DNA of 64,000 nucleotides from Solenopsis invicta (taxonomy: Eukaryota; Arthropoda; Insecta; Hymenoptera; Formicidae). Shown one piece after another: positions 22,047 to 34,200 of this stretch. The position numbers and the translations under genes were made by a program. The DNA is taken from NCBI RefSeq assembly GCF_016802725.1, contig NC_052666.1, positions 9,470,875 through 9,534,874 on the forward strand, in the 5' to 3' direction. The notes under the pieces are model-generated. The model ran no database searches, had not been told where the DNA came from, and saw only the letters and a program-made list of their open reading frames with translations. Within the stretch, counting starts at the first letter, position 1. The number at the start of each line of letters is the position of its first letter.

Positions 22047-23368
22047 CGAGGTGTGTTCAAAAAGTATCGCGAATTTTGTGTTTTTTCAAAAATTATTTAT
22101 TTATTCATGAATATCTATTTTGTCCCCTTCAAAGTAATCCCCATGAGATATTATACACTTGTGCCAACGGTTTTTCCAATCTTCGAAGCACTTCAAAAAA
22201 TCATTTTTTTTTATCTTGTTCAGCTCCTCCTTCGATGCCGTCTTTATCTCGTCAAGCGTAGCGTAACGTCGTCCTTTCATGGGCCTCTTCAGTTTAGGGA
22301 ACAAGAAAAAGTCACAGGGGGCCAGATCTGGGGAATACGGTGGCTGCGGCATCATTAGTGTGTTGTTTTTGGCCAAAAAGTCGCGCACAAGCAACGGTGT
22401 GTGAGCAGGGGCGTTATCGTGGTGCAAAAGCCAATTTTTGTTCTTCCACAAATCCGGGCGTTTCTGGCGGATTGCTTCGCGCAAATTGCGCATAACTTGC
22501 AGGTAATATTCCTTATTGACCGTTCTACCCTGTGGCAAGAACTCATGATGCACCACGCCCCTGCAATCGAAGAAAACTGTCAGCAAAACTTTCACATTCG
22601 ACCGAACTTGGCGCGCTTTTTTCGGTCTTGGTTCGTGCGGCAGCTTCCATTGAGATGATTGAGCTTTGGTTTCCACGTCATAACCATAAACCCACGATTC
22701 GTCACCAGTTATGACCCTCTGGAGCAAATTTGGGTCGTCGCGGACAGAGTCCAACATCTCATTAGCAATGTTCATGCGATGCTGTTTTTGGTCGCAATTG
22801 AGCAATTTTGGTACGAATTTCGCGGCGACCCGTCTCATGCTCAAATCATTGATAAAAATCGAATGGCACGAGCCAATCGATATGTTTAGGTCCTCAGCAA
22901 CTTCTCTAACGGTGATTCGACGATTGGCCAATACCATTTTCTCCACTTCATTAATTTTTTCGTCTGTTGTTGAAGTGCTCGGGCGTCCGGCACGCTCTTC
23001 GTCGTTCACATCTTCTCGGCCTTCTGAGAACATTTTATACCACCGATAAACGTTGCTTCGGTCCAAGGTAGCTTCTCCGTATGCCACAGTCAACATTCGG
23101 AATGCATCCGCGCACTTAATTTCGTTTTTCACACAAAATTTGATACAGGTTCTTTGATCCATTTTTTTGAATAGGTAAAAATCGAAGACGATCCAAAACA
23201 CGTGCAAGCAAAGCAGCTGTCAACAATTAAGTGAACATTCAAAATGGCCGAGCTTGTCGGCATAAGTGAGAGACATGAGTACCAACATAACGCCACAAAA
23301 AGATCGAAATTCGAATATACGTAACCCGCGAAAATTCAAAATTCGCGATACTTTTTGAACACACCTCG
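22047..23368 (-). mobile_element. Mariner copy 1 (family A), inside Transib
   Basis: A 1,322 bp element with 32 bp terminal inverted repeats beginning CGAGGTGTGTTCAAAAAG, flanked by TA duplications (22,045-22,046 and 23,369-23,370). Nearly identical copies lie at 51,958-53,267 and 60,094-61,415. It splits the Transib codons for GQSQ-YKQN. Confidence 0.96.
22101..23162 (-). CDS. Mariner transposase, family A copy 1, intact
   Basis: A 353-residue DD34D transposase, the normal mariner length, that excises and reinserts the element at TA sites. The ATG giving MDQRTCIKF was chosen because the upstream in-frame extension has only a TTG start. The N-terminal half holds the paired-like helix-turn-helix region (GEATLDRSNVYRWYKMFSEG, then GRPSTS). 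Catalytic motifs are TGDESWVYGYD, HHDNAPAH and PYSPDLAPCDFFLFP, with 34 residues between second and third Asp. There is no stop or frameshift, so it could still be functional. It differs from copy 3 by only a handful of residues. Confidence 0.94.
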   Translation of the reverse strand: MDQRTCIKFCVKNEIKCADAFRMLTVAYGEATLDRSNVYRWYKMFSEGREDVNDEERAGRPSTSTTDEKINEVEKMVLANRRITVREVAEDLNISIGSCHSIFINDLSMRRVAAKFVPKLLNCDQKQHRMNIANEMLDSVRDDPNLLQRVITGDESWVYGYDVETKAQSSQWKLPHEPRPKKARQVRSNVKVLLTVFFDCRGVVHHEFLPQGRTVNKEYYLQVMRNLREAIRQKRPDLWKNKNWLLHHDNAPAHTPLLVRDFLAKNNTLMMPQPPYSPDLAPCDFFLFPKLKRPMKGRRYATLDEIKTASKEELNKIKKNDFLKCFEDWKNRWHKCIISHGDYFEGDKIDIHE

Positions 23369-25479
23369 TATTGCGATTGTCCCGATGAACCATCAAAGCC
23401 CCATTTTACGATCAATTCAAGTCTTTTATTGATGTATCCGATGAAATTAAAACTGTTTGTAGCAAACGAGAAGCAGTATGATTCAAAAGAAACTGCAAAG
23501 AAACTTTTGCAGAATTCTCAGTAATTTTAATTCCGTCAGGATAGCATCGCTTTTTTGCCCCAAAAATCCGTTTATAACTGGGATCCAAATTACTTCCCAT
23601 TTCCTTTGCCTGCAAACGAATCAAATTATATTGGTTTTTCGTCAATTTGCCTTCTATTAATAATGATAATGCCTGGTCTTCTGAATATTGGCATTTCTCA
23701 GGTTGTTTTGGAATAGATCTAGATGATATAATGTCAGCGACGAAACCAGCAATTTGCTTTTTACCCGCCTTACGTAATCCCATAGTTGCAGTTGATGCGA
23801 TTTGTTCGAGGGAATGAGACGATAACAATTCCGAACACTTTCGTCTTTTCGTTCTTTCGCTTGCATTTTCGAATGAAATTGTTGGACGCCTACTCCTATC
23901 GGTTGAAGTAGACTTTGTAACTGTAGTTTCATTCTTACAGAGTAAAAGTACTGATTTTGGAACAATAAATTATTTATCTAGCCATGACTTTGATTTTTTG
24001 ACGAACTCGTCAGAACTTTTTCGTATTTTTGATCTTTTTTTTGTAATCATATCGAGAAAGAAAGAAATATATTTATTTAGATCCTTCTCAGCAGAAGACG
24101 AACATTCCGAAAGACTTAATTTATTTAAAATAAAGCTTTTCAAAAATTCGCTGTGGAAAGGCGGTTGAATTTCCTTTATTGCTTCATATAATTCTAATCG
24201 TATGAAAGAAACCATGTTTTGATATTGGTTATTAATTTATTGGGTTTTAATTTTAAGAAGAAAGATATCGAACAAAAATCTGAATAAATGTGAACAAAAG
24301 AATTTTAATAAATTTGTGGAAAAAGTATTGAATAATATAGAAATAATAATACAATATTATATAACGCAGGGAAGAATTAAATAATGCTGAAATATTATAT
24401 ACTGCAGGAAATCATCAGAATATCGTATTATTAGAACAGAATAAACGCTCAAGAACAAGTACTTGAGCACGAGTGAAAAACTTCATATTTTGCAACAGAT
24501 ACTTATTCTGTAAGTGAGCACTTTTTAAATACGAGAAACACAATGCCGCGGTCCATCTATTGGCAGCGCCGCGTACTATTAACGGACGTCTGTCTTGCTG
24601 CGATGTAATTATTTCAAATTTATTATTTTTTCTCTGTAGAAATGAAACTTAAATTACAGAGTTTGCTTCTTTCGGTAAGTACGAGTGTCCAACAATTCCA
24701 TTTGAATATAGTTGCTATATAAATTAAAAATTTTAGCTAATTTTATAAATGAGTTCAAAATTGTAACATTCAAAATATGCTGAATATTTATACACTTATT
24801 TACATAATATTACACATTTTAACTTGTACATAATTTAATTTTTTCTAATTAAAATTGTGCAGCGCTTTAAATTGCATAAATAATTTATAAATTATTATAA
24901 TTATTTATCTTTTATTGAAAAATTCCATAATTGTACATATGTAATGAAAATTGATACTCGGAAGAACGAAATACAGAAGTGTAATGAAACAGACTCTCAT
25001 AAAATGAATAATTCCTCGTAAGGCGCCATGCATAGGAACACAAAATCTGCTTTATTTTGCAAAGCGCTGGAAAGCGCTTGTTCTTCTTTTGCATATCATT
25101 TCTTATAAGTATTTTTTTGTATAGTATAATATGTGATCTGTTTTGAATTTTATGTAGTGGCTGTAGAATCTTAATAATTGTAAATAATTTGTATATATTT
25201 AATAATGATATGAATAATTTTTCGAAAGCTTATTAGTCGATAGATCAGAAAAAAAAATGTTTTAATGATCACTTCATTAATAACTGAATGATCGCTGAAT
25301 ATTTAGAATGATTATTTTAGTTGCTTCAGCGATACTACGTAAGAAGCTATGTTTGATTGTGAATATTTCTTCCGAGCAATGATAAATATCATTAAAACTT
25401 TCATTTTCGTGTGCTTTCGTTTATTGGAAACTAAGAAAAAATATTTATCATAAAAAAATTTAAACTTAATATTTTTCAT

Positions 25480-25514
25480 TTTTGGCCGGCTAGAATCGAT
25501 TTGGTCCCACTGTG
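25480..25514 (-). repeat. Transib right terminal inverted repeat
   Basis: The reverse complement of 20,414-20,448 without mismatch. It ends CCCACTGTG directly before the second CGGCG copy at 25,515-25,519, after which the R1-P endonuclease resumes. Confidence 0.92.
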
Positions 25515-25519
25515 CGGCG

Positions 25520-25794
25520 GGGCTCGGCCTGGTCCTACTAAACAGGGGCCGGATTAGCACTTTTGTGGGGTGACGGGGGGACTCCATCGTGGATATCACA
25601 TGGGCTTCCCCCAGTGCCCTAAAAAGGGTACGAGGATGGAAAGTGGAGACCGGCTCCATGGGAGAAACATCTGATCACAGACTAATATCCATGGAGCTGG
25701 TCTCACCCCCCTCCCCGCAGAGGTGCGCGAGCAACGCCGCCGACTACACAGTGAGAAACGATGGGTCCTGAAAAAACTCGACCCAGAAGCCTTC
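25520..25794 (+). pseudogene. R1-P ORF2, endonuclease part 2
   Basis: This is the continuation of the endonuclease after Transib: GLGLVLLNRGRI, a frameshift, then SIVDITWASPSALKRVRGW and TSDHRLISMELVSPP, ending in WVLKKLDPEAFEV at the hAT-2 boundary. SIVDITWAS and SDHRLI are the last two conserved nuclease motifs. The same codons continue at 36,545 (SLLAS). Confidence 0.82.
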
Positions 25795-26820
25795 GAGGTC
25801 AGTAGAGTTCAAAAATTCTCGGTAAAATAAAATCGAAGAAGGTAACAAAGAATATTCCCGTATTATACCGTTAGTACGAGAATTTATGAGAATTTATGAG
25901 AAGATTCATTATCAATGGCTATTTGTTGTTTATTCACTTAAAACAACATGTAAATTTAATAATTAAATAAAAAAGCATAAAAGTGTTATAAATTAAAATT
26001 AACTGCATAATTTTATTTTTTTTTAATTTAATTTTATTTATTGTTACGTCTGGCGAGAAAATTTTTATTTTCCCGTGCCATCCGTACTAATAATAGCCTA
26101 ATTAGAATCCGGAAACATCCTCCGATCAGTTGGATAAATCCCGCATCAGTATCATAAATCGATATCGCTCGATTTCAAATCTCATACGGCTTGGCTACAT
26201 CGTGCCGCCCCTTCGACACGCAACACCGCGAGCGTCCATCGGCGCGAGACAAACATCGTGCGCGCCGACCCCTCGGCTTGCGGCCCCCTCTGATATCGCC
26301 AAGCTCCGCGCGTTTGAATTCTATTCATCTTTCCAATTTAATACGAAATATTAAGAACGGCAAATTTATAATTATCTAAACATGATCCACTCATGGACGC
26401 TTCCCACTGCGCCATGCAACTCCGATCGAAACAACTCTAAAATCACGGCCAATAAAAATTCCAAATAATTTTGAATCAATTAATTTCTTACGAACGATAA
26501 TAAAACCTTAACTTTTTATACGTAAAACTACTGCATGTGCTTGGCGCTATCACCTTGCACACTCTTAATTATAATATAATTTCTATTAAATTCTATTAAT
26601 TTTCTGAGCACTGAATTTCGCGTCGGGGCTTGGTATGCGGTGCCCCCGCGAGTTGCGATCCCCGGAGAAGTCTACAAGCGCTCGCGCGATATAGGCGCAA
26701 GCCGCGCGGTCGCGGAACGGGGCGGGCTTCTAAGGGCCACACGTTACGAAAAACTATCGCTCCGAATTTTCCGCGAACCTGAGGAATCGTCCCGCGACAC
26801 CTCTTGCCCAAATCCTTGCC

Positions 26821-26857
26821 TATATAAGGAGCGAAATCGGAGCTCGAGATTCAGTCT
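26821..26857 (+). promoter_or_regulatory. Core promoter of the solo LTR (TATA plus initiator)
   Basis: TATATAAG (26,821-26,828) is followed by TCAGTC with its A at 26,853. The spacing of 32 bp is the normal TATA-to-start distance, and TCAGT is the arthropod initiator consensus. Transcription would run rightward. Confidence 0.65.
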
Positions 26858-27094
26858 TATTGGTCGAGTGAGATTCGCTGCCATCGGCGACCACCAACGT
26901 TCAGACCTCCAGGTACGATCTCAGCGACGGAAGGGTTTTACTCCTGACGAAGACGTTGGTCTTCGGGGTAGCCCCGGTCGGATCGCCTCTTTCCCTCTCC
27001 CTCCTTCCCACCAGAGATCCTGAGAGTTGAACCACACCTAGCGTTAGCTAGAGTGTGGCCTCACTCGTTTCTCTGCTTCCCTCCCTTTCATCCG

Positions 27095-27255
27095 AGCGTT
27101 GGAGAAGACTCGCGAAAGCGACTCTTCGACGTTTCCCCTCACTCCCTCTCCTACGGCGTCGAAGAAGACTTGCTAACGCGACTCTTCGACACCGTCCTTC
27201 TTCTTTTCCCAACCCGTCGAGGAAGACTCGCTAGCGCGACTCCTCGACGCTTTCA
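27095..27255 (+). repeat. Three related stem-loops in the solo LTR leader
   Basis: Three units about 70 bp apart share the form GTCGA-RGA-AGACT..GCGACT-CYT-CGAC. In the second the stem is GTCGAAGA/TCTTCGAC and in the third GTCGAGGA/TCCTCGAC, so an A-T pair has changed to G-C with pairing kept. They lie downstream of the inferred transcription start, in what would be the R/U5 RNA. Confidence 0.55.
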
Positions 27256-30200
27256 CCGTCCCCTCTTTTTCCGTACAATATCCACCTTCAAGGGAGGCGT
27301 TCTAACGGGTGTCCACTCCGACCCAGCGGATTCGTCTGTCATAACGTATACTCGATTAATAATTTATCTTACTAAATAATTTATCTTACTAAAACTCGTA
27401 GATCATTCATACTGAGCTCTCTCTCTCTCTCTCTCGCGTTAAAGTCGTCCATTCGGAAGATCGGTAAGTTATCGGCTCATTTACGCATTCACGTGGCAAT
27501 CCTTCTCCCATATTAACTCTAACATGTCTCGCTTGAAGCACATATGGGCAAACGTAGGGCACACCGTGCGTACGCCGGCGGCAGAAAGCGCTTCTTTCGC
27601 AAGATGATGCGGAAGCATAACTAGGGATCAACACGGGAACATCGGTTTTACCCGTAGCCCCCATATGTAACCATCTACTATTCTGTAATCACGAAAATAT
27701 ATATACATATTCAGTTTAATCATTACACGCTCTGTCATTCATTTAATCCCACGCCAAGCTCAAACACGCATGTTACAACTCCTGTAGCTTTAATAAAACG
27801 CTACTACATTTTCTAAAACTACTGCTCATTAATCACCTAGTAATATATCTTCCTACAATACCTCCTATTTCCCATACAAGGAATTTGTCGCGTATCCGGC
27901 CGTGTTATCGCACGGAGCCGCGACTGGTGACAGCTGCCTTAACACCGAAAGAACCAAAAGTCACCCACGTCCCGGATCGCAACCTTCGCGAATCCGCGGA
28001 CGTAACATTATTTAATTTATTTTTAGTATACTTAGCTAAAGCTACATAAATGACAAAGTATTAATCTCTGCTTTGGTATCACATAATGTATCATATTGTT
28101 TTGATCTGTCAGAAAATTAATATCGTTAATTATTATAAAATCAATCTAATCGGAAATCAAATAAAACTCTTAAAAAATAAAAGTTTGTTCTTATCAAGAT
28201 TTTACATTAGCAAAAAAGTAGCTATTAATTTAAGCTATTAAATTAATTCAAAAACTCATTTGATTTTCAATTAAATTAATAGGTTAAAAACTAAATAACT
28301 TTTCAAACAAATAAAGCTAAGTAGATAAACTATACTTAGCTAAAGCTACATAAATGACAAAGTGTTAATCTTTGGTCTCTTTTAACTATCAGTAATTAAT
28401 AGCTATTCTTTCTCTAACGTAAAATCTTAGTAAGAATAGACTGTTTTAGTTTTCAACTTCAGAACTGTCAGACAAATCTTCAAAGTTATACTCTTCTTCA
28501 TCTTCAGCATATTCGGCTTCTAACTCTTCTGCCTGAAGACCAAATTCCTTATCATCCCACGAAGTAATAAACATAATTCTTTTTTGTTTTTCTCTTTGAA
28601 AACTTTTTTTCGATAATTCCAATTTCAAATTAAATGAGATGTATGTCAATTTTCCAACTTTTTCAGTCGTCATACGATTTCTTTTAATGGTGTGCACATT
28701 TCCATATCTACTAAAGCTCCTTTCTGTTGCAGCAGTAGGTGCTGGCATACTGAGAAAATCAACTGCAATTGAACACAATTTTGGTTCAGAATTGTTGGTT
28801 TTCCACCAAGTAATAGCTGGTAATGTTTTTATGGTTTTGTTAACAAAAAATTCACCAAAAAGTTCCTCTTTATGTATATAATTAGCTAAGTCAGTCATTA
28901 CTTGCGTTACAGCCTCACTATCTTCTCCATACAAATAACTTGCTCGATCATGAATGACTTGCATTCCTAAACTCTTTTGTGTTCGAGTTAAATATTCGCC
29001 ATTGTACTTTGGATCTAAGATATTGGCAGCAAAGTGAAATGGCTGTATCGACAATTCACTTCTATTTAATACTTTCTTTTTAAGATCTGCGCATTCGTCA
29101 ATCGACAATGGGGAGTCATCGAATAATTTATCATAACAAGTCTCTATTTCATTCCAAGCTCTTGGAACTGAGCTAACAACAATTTGCTTCCAAAATAGTA
29201 ATCCATTTAACGACTGGAGCTAAAATTTCATGAAGACTTAGAAGGCCACAACAGAAACTCTCGTTTAAAATGTCCTTTTTACCTTTTTCTTTCAAAAACA
29301 CATCCTCTGAAATCGGTAACATTTTTAAAACTACTTTGTTGTAAAGCAAACTCTCAGAGCAAAAGATTATTGATCCCCATCTAGTTTTTCCAGGTAATTT
29401 TAATGATATAACTTTCTGTTTTCTTTCTTTTTGGATTTCAATAAATTTTGCTTTGGCCAAATGAGATAAATTGATCTCTTTTACAATTTCATTTGCTGAA
29501 GACTGAACATCTTCAAATGTCTCATAATGGATTATATCTTTTGCCAATAAGTTCAAACAATGCGCTGCGCAGCTGTATACATAAATATGCGGGTATTTGC
29601 ACTGCACAATTTTTCGAACTTTGACCATATTGGATGCACCATCAGTAACAACTACTAGAACTTTTTCTATACTATTATAATTTCTTCAATTACTTTGAAA
29701 ATAATCTCTGCCATATATTCTCCAGTATGTGATTTCCCTTTCATATCCATAATTTTGTATAACAAGGTTTTTGAAGTTGTTACTACGAAATTGACAATCG
29801 ATTCATTACTATAAAAAAATATAACTGTTGAAACATATTTGTTGTTTTCTAAATTGCTAATTATTTCCTGAGATTAGTTTGATTTAATTATAAAGAATAT
29901 TTTTCTTCAAATTTTAAGTTCGATTCTAGTTTAATAATTATTAAGGTCACAATTACCGTCTATTACTCCAATCATCACATTGGACATCAACAGCATTTGA
30001 TTTTGCAATAGTATCGTTCCAACTGAATTTTTTTATATTCTTTGTTTACAAAAGTAGTACTAATCTTATAAGTTGATGGGGGTTTCCAGGCAGGTCGCAG
30101 TTTTTGAAAAAACTCTATCCAATATTGATTGTTAAGTATCAAAAGCACACAATCTGATGAATAAATTGCTCTTGATAATTTTTTATCCAGTATTTCCTAT

Positions 30201-31246
30201 ATAAATCAAATTAATTGTATCTATATATTGCAATAATTAAATAAAATCTCAAATTATAAAGTTAGTAAAGTCTAATATAAAAATTAGTACAATAAAGCTC
30301 ATCGAATATACATACTTGCTCATTTGGAGTTATGCAATCAAAGTATTTTTGGAATGAAAACAGTGTTGGTGTAGTACATTGAGTACTGTTTTTCTTTTTC
30401 TGTAGAGTATTTTCAACGCAAGAGTTTTCAGTTGCAGACGGTAAAGCATTAGCTGCAGTGACTGTTTCAGTTGTAAACAATTATTCATTGTTATGAACCG
30501 TAACAAGTTTATCTTCCGCTGTGTCATCTTAAAATAAAAGAATAAAATTTTATGAAATTTTAACTCTAAAAGAATGCTGTGTTATAAAAATATTTAAATT
30601 TATCTTTATTGATAAAATTGATTATGATAGTTATACGAAGACATTTTATATACTTTCTATTTAAGTAATATTAGATTTCAAGGATTTAGAAGTTATATCG
30701 AATTTATGTTCATAAATTTTTACATAATTTTTTGTAAAATTTTTTGTAAAATTTCCAAAAAATTTTGTAAAGATATTACAATTTGAAATAAATTCTAGGG
30801 ATAATTTTCAGGTAAATAATTTTCATGTGATATTTATAGGAATACCAAAGAAAAATCACAGAATATATATATGCAACTGAAATTGCTGCACTTTTATTGT
30901 TTCAAATATAATTTCTTTTTATTAAAAGAAAGTGGTTTATTTATACATGTCTTAAATTTGAATTTAGAGTCCACCATTATACTCACTAAACCCTCTACGA
31001 GCATATCGATTGTTTATATTAAATATATGAATAGAATATTTAGAAATATTAACAAATAGGCCTTGTAACCTTATGTTTAAATTTTCATCAGTCCTCATAC
31101 TCATTATTGAATATTAATAGTTTTACAAATTTAGCAAAAAATTAAATTGTAAAATATCATTAAAAATTTATTTAAAAAATTTATTTTTCTTTAAATTATC
31201 TCTAAATTATAGAAATCTGATGATACTGCGTATACTCTTAACTTAA

Positions 31247-31248
<2 letters not shown>

Positions 31249-31285
<37 letters not shown>

Positions 31286-34200
31286 GGGGGGAAAATACTC
31301 ATGTACCCCGGGTTGGCTAAACCACGGGAGTGTGGGACTCGGGACGCGGTACCCCTCGCCGGCACAGACCGCTTGCGCGGCAGAAAGTTGGCGAGGCCCG
31401 GCCCGCCTACCCACTAAAAACCCACCGAGCCCATCTCGCCCCGTTGCGTGGAGGGACCGGGTTTGTAACACCAACGTCCCTCCACTGGGGATCGGAGCAT
31501 GAAGCTCCCCGACGCGCCAGTTCGTCGGGTTGGGAGTCGGGCTTTGCTGGCCCAGCCGAGATACGTCAGCCAGTAGGGCCTAGCCCGACCCCGGGGATGC
31601 GGAGCGAGGCATCACGCACCCCCGCGCCCATTTAGGGCCATGGAGCCGCTCCCGACATATCGCCGGTGCGAGCCCCACGCCCAGGGACGAGCGGTCGCCG
31701 CCGCCCGCCCCACCACCTCCCGTCCACGGCGCTCGCGTGGCCGGGCCGGACACCAGGGGAGATCCCGCCTAGTGTCGGGCCCCATCGGCCTGGGCCCCGT
31801 CCCGTCGCATCCCCCGAGCGCTAGGGGCAGCTAGGGACGGGCACCCGAGGAGCGGCACTATCGCCGCTTCCCCTTGCCGAGGACGGGCGGCCCCGGGGAG
31901 GGCGCACTGGGCGCGCCTCCCTTGGGCCTCGCCTCCCTCGTGGCCTTACTCCCCCTCCGCTCCCTCTGCGGGAGTTGGGGGGGGAGGGGGGACAGAACCA
32001 CCCGGGCCACGGGGAGGTTATCCCCAGACGCGTGGCTCACCACGCTGACGGCGTCACACGCGTCGGTCTCCACGACCGCGCGCGTCTTGGGCGGCGGGGG
32101 CTCCTCCCCGGACTCCGAAGAGTCCGAGGTGGGCCCCGGCAGCCGAGCATCCCCCGCAGCCGGGGGCCCATCTACTGGGACCCCGCCCGCGGGAGACGCA
32201 CCCCCTTGGCAGCCTCGGCCGCCGCCGGACCGCCGCCCCCAACGGCCTGAGCGCCGTGGGCAGCGTCAGCATCCGGCGACGACGGAGGCCGCTCCATTTC
32301 AATATCCTCCCCTCTCCCCGGATCCGGGGAGAAGGGAGGAAGCCCCCCAGCCCTCCGTGGCATAGGGGGTATTTTGGGGCAGCTTGGACCACCCGGACGA
32401 TGGTCGGCTGCCCTATTGCGGGAGGCACACTCGGGACAGAACGGCGTATTCGCGCACTGAGCCCGAGTGTGACCCTCCCCGCCGCAATTGAAGCAGCACC
32501 GGGACCGGTCCGAATAACCGGGGCACCGGTGCTGCATGTGGCCCTGAGCCAGGCAGCGATAGCAACGCTGTGGAGGCGCCTTAAGCGCCTCCACGCGCGC
32601 AACCGCCCAGCCCAGGGCCACTTTACCCACTTTGGCGAGCCTCGCCGCCGCCGCGACAGGGCACTGCGCAATAACAGAGCCCATGCCCCGGCGGCCGCGA
32701 GTAACTCGGCCAACTACTATATCGGTGGCGCTGCATGCTCCTGCGCATGCCAGCGCCACCGCCACATCCTCCGGCAGGGTGGAGTCCAGGAACCCGGACA
32801 CCCGAACACCTACCCTACGCATAGGGCAGGTTATCCGGATCCCCGGACCCCCAGCCACCCGCCTCATCTCGGCCGCGAGGCGCTCCGCCGCCGGCCGACT
32901 GTCCGCGCCGGGGATCTCCAACAGGACACCCCCGGCTTGCGACACCCTAAATTTGAGACCCAGGGCGGGCTGAGGGAGTATGTCCCCCAGGTTAATCGCC
33001 GCCCTGGACCTCCTGATTACTTCGGTGTAGGAGGCACACCCCGGCTCCACCGTGATTGCCACCACGGAGGAGCGCGGGATCCGCCTCCCCACCGCACCCG
33101 GGGCAGCGGACGCCGCACGGGACGTCCCCTCCCCCAGGCTTACCCCCCTTCGGCCCCCTACCCTTCTTCTTTTACCGGGCCGCGACCCCGGCGGAGGGGG
33201 CGGCGCTGCCGCACCACCCCCGCCGAGGCACCCGAACCGGCAACGCCCGGCCGCGGAAGGGAGCGCCCACGGCCGATCTTCGAGGGCGCGGGGGCGGGAG
33301 CCGACTTCTTCGTCGGCGCCCCCCCCGCAGCAGCCCTCCTCTTCTCCTTGCGGCCCACTACGGTCGCCCAGCTCGGTCCGTCCGTGGACGGAGCTCGAGC
33401 GGGCGTGTCCGCGGGGCCGCTGGGTGGCTCGGGGGAAGGGGGCTCCTCCCGCGGAGCCCTGTCCCCCCGACGACCACCCCTCACTCTTTTCGCCTCAGCG
33501 CCGGCCGAGGAGGAGGCATAGAACGCCTCATCCTCGACCCGCGCCAGGCGCTTCTCCATCTCCCCCATCGACCCAGACATCCGCCCCAGCAACCCGAGCA
33601 CCCTCTCCTCGAAAGAAGAGGGGTCGGGGACAGGGACGGATGCCAGGGCCGGCGGGGGGCAGGATGAGTCCACCCCGTCGCTCCGGGACGCAGCCGAGGG
33701 CCCCGATCCAAGCACGAGTGCTCGTCTCGCCACCCCCAGCTGCCCCCGTAGTTCCGCGACCTCGGCGCGGAGGGACCTCAGTTCCTCCTCGCGCACCGCT
33801 GCCGCGACTTCGTCTTGCCCCTCATCGCGCCCGAGGCGGCCCATGGCCCGGTAGGCCAGGGTCATCACCGCTTCTCGGGCGAGATGGGTGCATTTCTTCA
33901 ACTGTCCGGACAAGGCACCATGCATCCCTAGCTTGGTGCACTTCGTCCGGACGATCTCCACCTCTCGCAGCCAACCGTCGGCCAAGCCGGCCAGGTCGGT
34001 CGTCGTGCTGCGAGAGATGACGCCGATCTCCCGATCTAGCTCTCGGCGCTGCTCGGGAGTAAACAGTGTCGGGGGTATCTTGATCCGCTGCCTGGGCCGC
34101 GAATCTGACCCCCCCGCCACTTCATCTTCCTCGGACGAGTCTCTGATCACGTTGGCTCTGAGCCTCCGTGCTCTGAAACCCTCCATGGGCACACCGTGGA

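Larger units (their letters stand above)
21051..24215 (-). pseudogene. Transib transposase (RAG1-core relative), interrupted
   Basis: This DDE transposase of the family from which the RAG1 catalytic core is thought to descend cuts at the CACAGTG ends. Order on the minus strand: N-terminal part MVSFIRLELYEAIKEIQ (24,215-23,970); an in-frame stop; then SLEQIASTATMGLRKAGKKQ to the first catalytic region KWGFDGSSGQS (about 23,385, Asp likely equivalent to RAG1 D600). The mariner sits just after this motif. The frame resumes YKQNTSSG, then TMADGKVWN (about 21,750, second Asp), the zinc ligand pair CYIC, and SEEAQEARNK (about 21,115, final Glu). A one-base frameshift lies just before KWGFDG. All three acidic residues are still readable, but the gene is dead. 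Confidence 0.88.
20414..25514 (-). mobile_element. Transib DNA transposon with RSS-like CACAGTG ends
   Basis: Perfect 35 bp terminal inverted repeats (20,414-20,448 and 25,480-25,514) begin CACAGTGGGACCAAATC and are flanked by a 5 bp duplication CGGCG (20,409-20,413 and 25,515-25,519). Transib elements are known for CACWRTG-type ends and GC-rich 5 bp TSDs of the CGNCG type, so ends, target and encoded protein agree. It interrupts the R1-P endonuclease. Without the mariner (22,047-23,368) it is about 3.8 kb. Position 24,216-25,479 is AT-rich leader sequence with nothing recognisable; 20,449-21,050 is the 3' side, also without a gene. Confidence 0.92.
26042..28007 (+). mobile_element. Solo LTR, 1,966 bp
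   Basis: The ends are TGTTACGTC and GACGTAACA (9 bp inverted, TG...CA), flanked by TTAT on both sides (26,038-26,041 and 28,008-28,011). No gag or pol is present. A plus-strand TATATAAG at 26,821 and an arthropod-type initiator TCAGTC at 26,851, 32 bp downstream, mark a U3/R boundary, and AATAAA at 27,792 marks the poly(A) region. It is inserted in hAT-2 non-coding sequence. The parent family is unknown; a Ty3/gypsy-type LTR is likely from length and layout. Solo LTRs arise by recombination between the two LTRs of a full element. Confidence 0.75.

Noticed and set aside
32256..33521. 421-codon and neighbouring plus-strand frames over the gag-only element
   Set aside because: Antisense to the zinc-knuckle ORF1; arginine/proline-rich composition from GC-rich DNA only.
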